Assembly (NCBI GenBank): GCA_027596195.1
Contig: JADGJG010000509.1
Location: forward strand, 1 to 17,684
Source of the DNA: Podochytrium sp. JEL0797
Taxonomy: Eukaryota; Chytridiomycota; Chytridiomycetes; Chytridiales; Chytriomycetaceae
Reading direction: 5' to 3'
Length of the DNA stretch: 17,684 nt
Notes under the pieces: model-generated
What the model was told of the DNA's origin: nothing
Seen by the model: only the letters and a program-made list of their open reading frames with translations
The model's database searches: none
Made by a program: the position numbers and the translations under genes
In this document: piece after piece, positions 1 through 8,978 of the stretch
How the letters are laid out: each line of letters begins with the position of its first letter
Position numbering within the stretch: the first letter of the stretch is position 1

Positions 1-807
1 ACGGACAGCGAAGACCCCACATTGGCAGAATCCGACTACCGCCAACACGTTCAAATCTGGCTCAAGACTCAGGAGCCTGGGTTTCCTTCCGATCTGCGTG
101 ACGATTCCAGCGCTTCACCCCAGTTTTGGGAGCTCGATGTCCCTGGAATCCCCCTCCGAACCCCCGCTTCGGCATTTACGTTTCTCGTCCGCAGTTATTA
201 CAGGCACCCGGGCTTTATTTGGCTCGTTTTGTCACCCTTCGTGGAACTCATTCCATGGGATATCGATCGCGTCGAGTCGCTGCAGGCCATGGAGAATGAC
301 GGTGTGTTTCGACTGTGGCTGGCCTCGCAACGGACCAGCAGAACAGATCGACCATCGGATGGGCGTAGCTCGAGGTTGGGGATGCATTCTGAGGCGACTG
401 AGGATGGCATCGCGTTACAAAGGTGGGGGGAAAAGGAGAGGATTGAACAGCAATTGCCGCGGCAGAGGTCGGGAGATCCATCGACGGACGGACGAGGGTC
501 GAGGCAGGAGATGCGATTGGAGTTGAGTGACTCTTGGGTAGATGATGTTGAAACGACATTCCGACGGGAAATCGCGGCTTTGATTCCCGACGGGTATTCC
601 ATGTTTCGAGATCGCACGCTGCAGATATTATGTGAGTGTTATCCGAAATCTCATCTTGCGGAGGAGTCTTTTCTGAATGCCAATTTTCCAGATTTCATGT
701 CTTGCCAGAAACTCGAACAAGCTGGAATCGCAAGACGGTCCATGAGCCAGAAGCTTAGAATCAAAATATTTATGATTAAGATATTGGTGAGGCTGAATCA
801 GATATGA
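1..807 (+). CDS. Unidentified protein, 5' end cut by window edge
   Basis: The frame is open from base 1 to the TGA at 805-807, and the first ATG in it is far inside, so the true start lies left of the window. I do not recognise the family. The visible part has a Trp/Pro-rich segment (FIWLVLSPFVELIPWDIDRV), then a polar, charged, low-complexity middle and a basic, helical C terminus (GIARRSMSQKLRIKIFMIKI). That tail faintly recalls the end of a SAM-type helical domain, but this is weak. A 60-nt segment at 632-691 has a GTGAGT donor and a TTTTCCAG acceptor and keeps the frame if removed, so the mature protein may lack about 20 residues there. In the middle, two stretches (around 345-400 and 478-525) resemble each other and may be a degenerate internal repeat. 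An AATAAA overlaps the region just after the stop (808-813). Coding status is supported by the long open frame and codon bias; function is unknown. Confidence 0.55.
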   Translation, partial: TDSEDPTLAESDYRQHVQIWLKTQEPGFPSDLRDDSSASPQFWELDVPGIPLRTPASAFTFLVRSYYRHPGFIWLVLSPFVELIPWDIDRVESLQAMENDGVFRLWLASQRTSRTDRPSDGRSSRLGMHSEATEDGIALQRWGEKERIEQQLPRQRSGDPSTDGRGSRQEMRLELSDSWVDDVETTFRREIAALIPDGYSMFRDRTLQILCECYPKSHLAEESFLNANFPDFMSCQKLEQAGIARRSMSQKLRIKIFMIKILVRLNQI

Positions 808-1215
808 AATAAACCGTTTCTGCGACCGGTCATAATTTTCGGGCGCACTTGAAGTCGGAGATGAGAACTGCCGGCTTTTTCGCATTGACCGCTGCGGCTT
901 AACCCCCAAACACACACATTTTCCAGCATTTTTATATGAAAGAATGACATACGCACAAAAACACAAATTGAACGCGTAATCTCCTTAATTCCTTTTTATG
1001 AAAAGAAAATTTGATGAAAGAGGGGATGCGGGCGATGTAAGTCATATCATTCGCGTCTCGATGTGGGAATGTAATGGTTTCACAAAAAATCTCATTTGTT
1101 TTAATCTCGGAAAATTTGATTTCAACTTTGGAAACGGAAAGCCCGCAAGCCAAGTCCTGCTTCCAAAGTTGCCCGGAACCTTATTACATCCTACAATTAC
1201 GAGTGCATTAGCAGA
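808..1215. other. Intergenic region, no gene seen
   Basis: This spacer is AT-richer than the flanking genes and no frame in it looks coding. It starts with an AATAAA (808-813) suited to the upstream gene. Its right part should hold the promoter of the next gene. I see no tRNA-like B box or repeat. Confidence 0.5.
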
Positions 1216-2718
1216 ATGATGATGTCCATCTATCCCATGCCGTCCGCCAAATTTCCTCGCTTGACCAACCCAGTTGAAAGCGCAAAACTCCCCAACAGCT
1301 CTTCTACTTCTTTGCAACTGGTTATCACACCATCTCCTGCTTCATTGAACTCCGCATCAACCCCTGCCTGGGACGTTGGTGGCAGCGGTGATCAAACTCA
1401 TCACCAAGCCGTTTCACGTCGCACAAAACCGTTTCGCCATTCGCTTGCATTGCCGGCCTCGCATAATGAAGCCGAAATTTCTGCAGGTACTTGATATTCG
1501 CTTTCTGCTGCTCCCTCTGTGAAAGGAGCTTGAAAGAACTCGGCCAAGGTTTGAACATCAACACTCAACACAGGATCATTCCTCGACCCCGCTCATCGTT
1601 CTCCCGTTCTTTATGAATCTGCATCAAAACCGAATCAAGAAGATTATTCGTTGCCACAAATATCCGATGACGAGCTTCAAACCCGTCCCCCGAGACGCTG
1701 TGTTACCCCGACGCCCGAAATGGATGACGAGCAGAATGAAACATCCTCGAATTCCACCAGCACATACGTCGATCCGTCAACTATCACTTCCTACGACGCA
1801 ATACGGATGTCGCGCCAGCTCCGCCGACAAGAGCGTCAATCACGTGTCACCAACTTCATCGAAAGCTACCAATCAACTGTGGATCTGGCCTCCTCGGTCC
1901 TGGTTCGCGCCCCCGATTCTGGGCTCTGCGAGATCTCCAAATCGTTTGTGACGCTGTGGGATCACGACAATTCGGCGTCGTTGGGGGTCGCGGTGGAGGA
2001 ATATTCGAGCCCCTCCACGCGCGTGGGGTCGCCAGAGACGGTTCTGACCACGGAGGAGATGTCTCAGAAACTAGTGGAAAGTCTCGAAGAAGCAGAAGAC
2101 GGCGAGTCGTTGGTGATGGAACAGGAGATGGAATGCCTCTCCCCTGCAAGTATCTCGCCACTCTCCTTCTTGCAATCCCCCATTTCGCCTATCTCGGAAT
2201 ATGGGCTTTCTCAGCAGCTGGACTGGGAGTTGGATATTTATCAGACCGAAGTGGATATGGCAGGCTGGGGGGCTGGCGGAGAGGGATGGGATTTTGGTCT
2301 GCAGCAGGAAGCGATTCCGGAATATGTGGCGGAATTCCCGGAGCCCAACAAAATGAAAGAGTTTGTTGTCCAGGGCGAAACCTTCAATTTCCCCGTCCAA
2401 ACTGCGAAAAACTTGTGTACGTTGTTTGATTTTTGGCTCCTTACTGAGTTTTTTCTAACTGTTTCTACAGATCTATTGTCCTACGCCAAACTGACCCAAT
2501 CTCGTACTCTCAAAGACCACTTTGCAATTGGAAACTTTATGAAGCGACTCGCGGCAGAATGCCCACAACTGATTGGGGAAATTGAGAAAGACCGCGTCGC
2601 GTTCCAGCGCAACTCCTTCCAGAAGCAGTTGTCTGATCACGAAACGGAGGTTGTCGTCGTGGAGGAGGAAATGAGATCCGAGCGGGAGGATGATGATGAT
2701 GTTCCTTTCCATTTTTAA
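1216..2718 (+). CDS. Low-complexity protein of unknown function with acidic tail, 3 exons
   Basis: Proposed exons are 1216-1486, 1574-2416 and 2471-2718, giving 453 residues. The second intron (54 nt, GTACGT donor, CTACAG acceptor, branch CTAAC) is well supported: it removes a hydrophobic, non-coding-looking stretch and keeps the frame. The first intron (87 nt, GTACTT donor, CACAG acceptor) is less certain; it is proposed because the main frame is open back to 1555 with no ATG until 1720, and splicing links it in frame to an ATG at 1216 (three ATGs in a row). If exon 1 is wrong, translation may begin at 1720. Visible parts are a Ser/Pro/Thr-rich N terminus, a basic Arg/Gln-rich stretch near residues 167-185, an acidic Trp/Gly-rich middle, and an acidic Glu/Asp tail. 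The block after the second intron (LLSYAKLTQSRTLKDHFAIG and on) is the most domain-like part. I cannot name the family; a regulatory role would be a guess. Confidence 0.55.
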
Positions 2719-3202
2719 GCTGGTTTTTAAAAAAATCTCACTCCCCGTGATGCCTGATTCCACTGCCGATCCACAAACTCCAAAATGGCACCGGTTTTGG
2801 CAAAATGGAGCTGTTGATGTTTGAAGCTTATTTAAAAATCGGAGGATATATTTACCCATATGCAGATTTCGCCTGTGCTTAGATTTCTCCAGATTGTCAC
2901 TGGCATGTGAGTGTCTGGAAAGGGCGAGGTCAGGGGCGAGGTCGCTCGGTGGCTCACGGGCTTGGAGATCTTGCCGGGGATCTCGGCCATCGCTTTTTAA
3001 TCAAAATGCTGCCGTGCTGTTTTTGTGCATGGCGCCTCAACGCATGTGCTCAGGGAGAAGGAAGGAGAGGGAAATGAGAGATCGTTTGTTTGGGTGACGG
3101 TTTGTGAGTAATAACTGTTAAACGATTAGAAAACGAACCTTGCGGCGCACAAACAAACACCGTTCGAAAACAATCAACAATCACCACATTTTCACCGCCA
3201 AA
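2719..3202. other. Intergenic spacer and promoter of the membrane-protein gene
   Basis: No gene is supported here. The decamer GGGCGAGGTC occurs twice, at 2922-2931 and 2934-2943, in a local GC-rich island within AT-rich flanks; this could be a small regulatory repeat or chance. Short open frames in the spacer lack coding character. Confidence 0.4.
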
Positions 3203-4147
3203 ATGGGCCAGTTCTTCTCATCCGACTCGTCGCAATCCTTGGACTTCACCTACGTCAACGATGCGCTCGTTTGCTGGAAGCCCTTCTACTACATCCACAT
3301 CGTGTGGTGCTATCTTGCCGTGATCTCTGGCTTTGGATGCATCGTGTCTCGTATACATCCAAAGGTCTACTATCTGCATTTCTGGATGGGGCTGGGATAC
3401 AACATCTCGATCCTCTGGTCCACCGTCAGTTCCCTTTTAATCACCAACCAAGGAATTCCAGTCGGAGCGCTCTACACGTTCCTGTGGCTGTTCACATCTC
3501 TGACTTTCGGTTGGCTTGCTATTTCATTTCACAGCCGACGGGTGTTGAAGGGAAAACCGTACGCTGGGAATAATCCGATCGTGAGGATGATGCATCAGAT
3601 GGTGACTTGGAAAGCGGTACATGGGTGCCTCATGATGGTCTCGTGGCTCAACATGACTGGTGAGCTTTTGTAGCCTCTTTCAAACTTGCGGAAAGCTGGC
3701 CGATTTCTGAACGCGTCCATTTTTTTGCTAGGAATGATCTGGGTCGCTCCCTTGGTCGATTTCCAGTGCTGGACGATTCCCGCGTACAAGCCCATCACAA
3801 CCAACCAACACATTGTCATGATGGACGATCCAATCACGCTCCTGCCTTCGCACAACCCCAATTACGCAAAACTGCCGTGGGGCTCGGAAATGGGCATGCT
3901 CTTGTGGGCCAGTATGTCTCTGCTTCTGCCATACATTCTCTCATTCGTCGTAAGTAGTGTTGTTTATTTTTTGGCGTGTAACTTTACTCATTTTTTTCTT
4001 CAGTTTGGATGCGTGTTTGTGTTGTGGTCTGCTAAACCAAAAAGCCCGAGCCAGATCACTGAAGACATATCTCTTGCGTCTAAAACATACATTATTGTTC
4101 CAGAAGAGGAGGGAGAGCCTGCCGTTGCCCCTCTGTGGGTTCAATGA
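3203..4147 (+). CDS. Multi-pass membrane protein, possibly N-myristoylated, 3 exons
   Basis: Exons are 3203-3659, 3732-3949 and 4004-4147 (272 residues). Introns of 72 nt (GTGAGC donor, TGCTAG acceptor) and 54 nt (GTAAGT donor, CTTCAG acceptor) both keep the frame. The ATG sits in a good context (CCAAAATGGG); an upstream non-ATG extension of the frame is not needed. About five hydrophobic segments are visible, near residues 29-49, 55-80, 86-109, 134-160 and 204-234. The N terminus begins Met-Gly with Ser at position 6, fitting the N-myristoylation pattern, which is unusual for a multi-pass protein. Several His residues lie in or next to the membrane segments (32, 52, 59, 110, 131, 140), as in some haem-binding or DUF2306-like membrane proteins, but I cannot confirm either. 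The C-terminal tail is short and acidic (VPEEEGEP). No catalytic motif is recognised; coding status is confident, function unknown. Confidence 0.8.
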
Positions 4148-4157
4148 CCTTTTTTTC

Positions 4158-4163
4158 AATAAA
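4158..4163 (+). terminator. Polyadenylation signal AATAAA of the membrane-protein gene
   Basis: An exact AATAAA lies 11 nt after the stop codon at 4145-4147, followed by T-rich sequence. It is close to the stop, so the 3' untranslated region would be short. Confidence 0.5.
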
Positions 4164-4379
4164 ATTCATTTTTCTGTATACTGTGAAGTGCGAGTTGGAG
4201 TGGCGCTCGTTCGTCATGAGAGCAGAATCGCTTTCCTCCCTTTGCGCACATTTTTTCCGGAACGTGCGGGATGGGGTGCAAGTAATATGACAAATCCACA
4301 CGATTACAAATCGTATTGTTTGTTGCTTCTCGGACGTGGCCGAAAAGGCCCATGCGGGGATACAAAGACCCATGCTCAA

Positions 4380-4566
4380 CTACTTCATCTTTTTGAGCAC
4401 ATTCTCGACAGTATCGGTGCCGGCTGACGGCTTAATTTGTCCGACACGTAGAAGGCATCTCCCGAATGCGCGACGGAACTTTAGATTCTCGGATCATTCA
4501 AGCAAGTCATTTCAGGGTTCACAGGTTTACGGTGGCCAAAGAAAGGTGACGGGAACCAGAGTGTTT
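4380..4566 (-). other. Possible small minus-strand gene piece (two exons), unproven
   Basis: On the minus strand a 99-nt frame ending in TAG (4380-4382) encodes a conserved-looking tail, VGQIKPSAGTDTVENVLKKM, ending in Lys. Just upstream is a plausible 52-nt intron (4530 to 4479, GTAAAC donor, CTAAAG acceptor) that joins it in frame to a piece reading SGSRHLSLAT. That piece soon meets a TGA at 4569-4567 and no start codon is found. It could be the 3' end of a small spliced gene whose first exons I could not place, a decayed gene, or chance. The orientation, convergent to the membrane-protein gene, would be normal here. I do not recognise the protein. Confidence 0.2.
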
Positions 4567-5098
4567 TCAAAAAAGAATGAGACCGCCGTGATCATCGTCA
4601 AAAATCAGGGAGTGGTAAGGATTGACCCAGTATACTCTCGGCATCATCCAGGATATCTTAAAAATCGAGGCTCTGAAAGCAAAGAAGGGAAAGCTGCTTT
4701 TGCGAGACACGGGGAGAGGTGGGAGCGGGATTTCGGACGAAAGAAAACTTGATTATTTTCAATTCCTCATCCGTTATGAAGATTGCGATGAACAAAACGC
4801 AACTCTGCGGACCGCGCTTCATACCGCGAAATTGACGACATCATTTTTCTGTCTCTTACGACCAAAATATACACATATAGTTCCAAGTTATTTTTATTTT
4901 TGCTCTGCTTTATGGTGATTAAAAAAATCGATATTCACCAGATCCTTTTGGAATGCTGATGACCCCACACGCGGACGGGAATGTGTCTACTGCCCCATGA
5001 ACGTCGGCGGTCCCCGGAGTCAGATTTTGATGCGCCTTCGAAAAGGTGGAGGCGTGCGTACCTTTGTGATTGTTGGAGAATGTACATGCTATTCCCCC
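4567..5098. other. Gene-poor spacer
   Basis: Several short frames are open on both strands between about 4580 and 4920, but none has a good start, splice sites and coding bias together. The stretch 4840-4930 is strongly AT-rich. I see no RNA gene. Confidence 0.4.
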
Positions 5099-5170
5099 CA
5101 CGTGACCAAAAGGGGATCGCAAAAAAGCATCCCCACGTGCGGATGCGTGTGCCCGAGCTCCTCCCACGTG
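5099..5170 (+). promoter_or_regulatory. Cluster of three CACGTG boxes upstream of the kinase gene
   Basis: The palindrome CACGTG occurs at 5099-5104, 5134-5139 and 5165-5170, spaced 35 and 31 nt, each preceded by a C-run (CCCACGTG). CACGTG is the core site of fungal bHLH factors of the Cbf1/Pho4 type. The cluster lies about 215-285 nt before the kinase start codon. It is inferred to be regulatory from its density and position; the hexamer also occurs singly inside genes elsewhere in the window. Confidence 0.45.
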
Positions 5171-5207
5171 CGTCGCAGACTTAAACTTTTTTTGTGCACA
5201 ATATTAC

Positions 5208-5273
5208 GTAAAAATGGAAGGAAGAAAGAATATATTTCGTGGCATTCATCCTTTCTAACGCTTTATTCTTCAG
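5208..5273 (+). other. Putative 5' untranslated-region intron of the kinase gene
   Basis: A GTAAAA donor at 5208, a CTAAC branch-like site and a TTCTTCAG acceptor ending at 5273 define a 66-nt intron of the size seen elsewhere in the window. It lies before the kinase ATG, and the exon after it has stops in the kinase frame, so it would be an untranslated intron. No transcript evidence is available. Confidence 0.35.
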
Positions 5274-5382
5274 TTGTGTGTCAGCCTCTTCTTGGCCTGC
5301 CCCCGCCTCTCCTCTCTTTTCTAATTTCTAATCCTCAAATGCACATGTGTCATCTTATTCTGACTCATGTTGTGCATTTCCA

Positions 5383-6699
5383 ATGAACGGGGCTTTTGAA
5401 AAAAAGTTAAAAACCACGCCGCCTCCCCCGTCTGCCGCTTCTGACGCACAATTCCCAATGTTTGAAGGCATATTCCCAGCCCTCTTCAGCACTTCCACCA
5501 CCGCCTCCACCAATTTCAACCAAATGTCTCTCTCCAGTACCAGTTCGAATGCACCAGTGCCACAAGGCTTCAGCCCACCCAACACTCCACCCCAAAAGAG
5601 CTACATGGGATCCACCACCACCACCACAACACGTCCCACCAAGAGCATCTACACCGGCCTCTCCTCCGAAGCCGCCGCGCGCGTCGCTGTATTTCACGCT
5701 TGCTCTATCACCGATTTCTTGCTGACTCATTACCGCGTCCATCGCGTCATCGGATTCGGCGCCAACGGCACCGTGCTCGCCGCCACAACCACCACCTCCT
5801 CCACCCCAGTAGCCATCAAAATCATATACAAACACCACCAATCACCCTTTCTTCCCATCCCGCCTGAAATCGAAGCCCTTCGTGACCTCCACTCCTCTCC
5901 CCCTTCCCCCTCCCACCTCCTCACGTACCTCACGCACTGGCAAGACCTCAACAACTATTACCTCGTCACCAACATTTTCGGGTCCAACTGGTTATCCGGC
6001 CTCGACACCCCGGACGCAGACGCGTTGCGGCCCGTTCAGTTCTCGTGCAGACAAAACGGCATTCCAACTTCAATCTCGGTACCAATGTCTACAGGCTGCT
6101 CCGACCTCTGGTCCTGGTCGTACGCGCACAGGTCCCGCATGTTCGCAACAGAAGGCCACTCCATCCTCCCCCTCCACCCCGTGAAACGAATCGTGCATCA
6201 ACTCGCAGCGGGGTTGCACGAGATGCATGTTAAAGGGTATTACCACGGGGACGTCAAGATTGAGAACGTGCTCGTGGAGTCGAGTCGCGGTGTGGAGGTG
6301 GGACCGAATGTGGTCCTCGCCGATTTCGGACACACGAGACACGTGGTGGGCGGTGTGAAAGCGTACGGGACTCCGCAAGTCTCCGCACCCGAGTTTCTCT
6401 CCGACGCGCCGTTTGATAAGCGCGTTCTCGACGGTCGTGCGGCGGACGTGTTTGCACTTGGGATGGTGCTCTTCGTCTTGTTGAACGCGAGTGGGGAGGT
6501 GACGGCGGCCATGAAGCAGGTGATGGCCGGGAGGATGGGGTATGCTGAATTGGTGGCGTGTGATTACGGGGATTTTCCGTTGGAGAGTGTGCCGGATTTG
6601 GAGGAGGATGGGTGGGATGTGTTGTATGGGATGACGCATGTGGATCCGACGGCGAGGATATCGATTGAGCAGGTGTTGGCGCATCCTTTCTTTGCTTGA
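5383..6699 (+). CDS. Protein kinase (Ser/Thr type, non-RD), single exon
   Basis: The 438-residue protein starts at the first in-frame ATG (5383); the open frame extends slightly further only with a GTG. It has an N-terminal region of about 110 residues rich in Ser, Thr, Pro and Ala with a Thr run, then a full kinase domain. Visible motifs (residues from this ATG) are the Gly-rich loop GFGANG (124-129), the ATP-anchoring Lys in VAIKII (146), a candidate helix-C Glu (162), the catalytic loop YYHGDVKIENVL with Asp 290, Lys 292 and Asn 295, the metal-binding DFG (314-316), the APE-type SAPEF (335-337), and the helix-F segment DVFALGMVLF. The catalytic loop reads HGD instead of HRD, so this is a non-RD kinase, probably not controlled by classic activation-loop phosphorylation. 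An insert of about 60 residues with DLWSWSYAHR lies between the hinge and helix E. All catalytic residues are kept, so it should be active. Substrate and pathway are unknown. Confidence 0.9.
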   Translation: MNGAFEKKLKTTPPPPSAASDAQFPMFEGIFPALFSTSTTASTNFNQMSLSSTSSNAPVPQGFSPPNTPPQKSYMGSTTTTTTRPTKSIYTGLSSEAAARVAVFHACSITDFLLTHYRVHRVIGFGANGTVLAATTTTSSTPVAIKIIYKHHQSPFLPIPPEIEALRDLHSSPPSPSHLLTYLTHWQDLNNYYLVTNIFGSNWLSGLDTPDADALRPVQFSCRQNGIPTSISVPMSTGCSDLWSWSYAHRSRMFATEGHSILPLHPVKRIVHQLAAGLHEMHVKGYYHGDVKIENVLVESSRGVEVGPNVVLADFGHTRHVVGGVKAYGTPQVSAPEFLSDAPFDKRVLDGRAADVFALGMVLFVLLNASGEVTAAMKQVMAGRMGYAELVACDYGDFPLESVPDLEEDGWDVLYGMTHVDPTARISIEQVLAHPFFA

Positions 6700-6990
6700 A
6701 TTTTGGTGTTCTCGGACGCGTTTTTATGTTTTGTATATTGTTTTATTTTAATAACAAGAGATGGGATGATTGGAGAGATAGTTCATCAACTCATTCAAAT
6801 AAGTAAAGCATGCTGCACAAAGTCATGTGTCGACGAGGGGAACGTTGGGTTAAACAACATATCTTCATTCATTCATTCACCTGCGTCAAACACGGAACGC
6901 CACCTCGCCACCTCCCCAAGAAAAAAAACACGTCACACATACAAACACGCCGCACCAAAAAAAAACAAAATCAACCCCTAATGATCACAA
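6700..6990. other. Shared 3' region between convergent kinase and PRO2 genes
   Basis: Two genes end towards each other across 291 nt. The left part (6715-6760) is T-rich and contains ATTTTAATAA-like sequence that could serve kinase 3' processing. The right part (6915-6980) is A-rich on the plus strand, that is T-rich for the minus-strand gene. No open frame here looks coding. Confidence 0.4.
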
Positions 6991-8654
6991 TCACAACTGA
7001 AACAAATCCCCCTTCACATCCACCTTCTCATGCAAATACTGCTTCTTACCCACACCATAATCCAACGTACACTGCCCCTCCCCATGCAACCGATACTTGT
7101 AAATCAACAACCCTTGCAACCCAACAGGTCCCCTCGCATGCGTCTTGTTGGTACTCACACCAATTTCGGCACCAAACCCGAACCGGAACCCGTCCGCGAA
7201 ACGCGTGGACGCGTTCCAAAACACGTCCGCGCTGTCAACGCTGCGGAGGAATGTGTCGGCGTTTTCGGGGGAGGAGGTTACGATGCAGTCAGTGTGGTGA
7301 GAGCCGTGCGAGTTGATGTGCGCAATCGCGGCCGCGAGGGTGGGCACGGATTGGACTGCGAGGATCGTGTCGAGGAACTCGGTGGTAAAGTCTTCGGGGA
7401 TCGCTTCCGTGATCAAAGGGTTGGTGTTGTCTTTGGGGAGGAGTTCGGGTGCAAGGCGGAGTTGGATGTTGGCGGCCGTGAGGCGGGTCAGGAGGGTTTG
7501 GAAGAAGGGAGTTTTGAGGTGGGAGGCGTGGAGGAGGAGAGTTTCCGTGGAGTTGCAGGCGCTTGGGGCGGAGGTTTTGGCGTCAATGAGGATGCGGATG
7601 GCCATTTCGGGGTCGCAAGTTGCGTCGAGGTAGGTTGTGCAGATTCCGTCGGCGTGGCCGAGGACGGGGATGCGGGTGTTGCCTTGCACGTGTCTGATTT
7701 TGTTTAGTTGGAGGTTTTTTAGGGGTCGAGAGGGCTCGGGGAGGATGTATGTCCGTTACCTGACTAACGCGTTGGATCCTCGAGGAATGACCAAATCGAT
7801 GCATCTGTCCATCTTCAAGAGCGTGTCGATGGCGGTTCTCGATTCCACGAGACACACGGCGTCTTTGCTCACGGCGCAATCGGGGCTGCTGAGGGCTTCG
7901 CAAATAATGCGGTGGAGAATGGCGTTCGAGTGCTGGGCTTCCTTCCCGCCTGGAAATAGACGGTTTGAGCAAGGCGAAACGCATAATCAATTCGAAAGGG
8001 AAATGGGTGGGTACCCTTGAGGATCACTGCGTTTCCGGATTTGATGGCCAAAGCGGCAATGTTGACGACAACCTCAGGTCTGGCTTCAAAGATGATCAGA
8101 ACGACGCCGATGGGACACGCCACGCGGAACAGATCGAGGCCCGTGTCGAGTCTTGTTCGAAGTGAATCATCAGACAAGGTTATCTAGTCAGTCTGATTAC
8201 TCACCTTGTTGCCATTTCCGTCTTTCCCACAGGATCGTCCATCTTTTCAATGTCGAGCACGCCCTGCAGCATGGACTCGAACTTGTCCTTTGTGGAGAGA
8301 TCGAGGCGTTTGATGAGCTGCTTCGAGAGGTTGTTTGTTTGTGCGGCCTGGGAGACAGATTAGGAAGGAGTGCATAACAGACAAAGGAAGGAAGGAGGGA
8401 CAAAGAAGCAAGGAAGGACTAGATACCACCAGATCCTTTGCATTCTCCTCTAGGATGCGCTCTGCGTTTTCCTTCAGGGCAGCGTGGATGCGCGCCAGGG
8501 CCGTGTTGCGCTGGGCCCCAGTCGCCGTCTGCAGCAGAAGCGAAGCCGCGCGCGCAGAGGCAGCGAGGGCTTCAAAGTGCGCGTTGTCGTCGCTGCCGTC
8601 TTCGAGGCCAGCGGCTGTGGCGCTGCGTTTGTTGCTGCCGTTGTTCTGCGTCAT
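6991..8654 (-). CDS. PRO2: Gamma-glutamyl phosphate reductase, proline biosynthesis, 5 exons
   Basis: Exons on the minus strand are 8654-8427, 8347-8205, 8151-8015, 7949-7760 and 7693-6991, giving 466 residues, close to the usual family length of about 420-460. The four introns are 79, 53, 65 and 66 nt, all GT-AG, and all keep a family-like sequence across the joint. The enzyme reduces gamma-glutamyl phosphate to glutamate semialdehyde with NADPH, the second step of proline synthesis from glutamate, in the cytosol. Family hallmarks are [20 protein letters not shown] (about 133-152), [10 protein letters not shown] (about 224-233), [10 protein letters not shown] (242-251), the catalytic Cys 279 in [11 protein letters not shown], and the tail [19 protein letters not shown] (about 405-423). 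The ATG at 8654 is chosen because the in-frame upstream extension is Pro/Arg-rich and non-conserved. The gene is convergent with the kinase and divergent from the MAS2-type gene. Function assignment is from recognised family motifs; no break is visible. Confidence 0.96.
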
Positions 8655-8978
8655 TTTGGTGGACTGTTTTTTGACTCGATTTGATCGTGGGCTGGGGGGA
8701 AACCATTCCCTAACATCGGACTCCAATCCTTCATATTCCATTATCTACTTGTGTTACACCTCTGAAAAGAGATAGTTTCATTGCGAAAGTTTGTAACGCG
8801 CAGTCGCGTGTCAGTCGGGTCGTGGGATGGAATCTAGATAGCCATTTTACTCCAAGCAAGCACCCTTGTTCTTCTTCCACTCGACTTCACGCGTTTGTTG
8901 GCCACGTTGAAGCGAAAGGAATATTTGAAATCACGAGGATCATGTCGACCAATCACAGGGAACAAAAACAAAACAAAA
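8655..8978. promoter_or_regulatory. Divergent promoter between PRO2 and MAS2 genes
   Basis: The two start codons face away from each other across 324 nt, so this segment must carry both promoters and both leaders. The side next to the MAS2 start is A-rich (AACAAAAACAAAACAAAAAT), typical of a fungal leader. I see no clear TATA box or named factor site. Confidence 0.6.

Noticed and set aside
4336..4752. Plus-strand open frame with a faint likeness to ribosomal protein uS9 (S16)
   Set aside because: Starts only with GTG; the likeness rests on a few residues (a KK and TAV pattern) and fails over the rest of the family.
5407..5841. Gly-rich minus-strand open frame opposite the kinase N terminus
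   Set aside because: It is the complement of the C-rich Ser/Thr/Pro part of the kinase gene; the Gly runs come from ACC/CCA repeats on the other strand.
7030..7707. Long plus-strand open frame (225 residues) opposite PRO2
   Set aside because: Gly/Val-rich shadow of the last PRO2 exon, whose minus-strand motifs are unmistakable.
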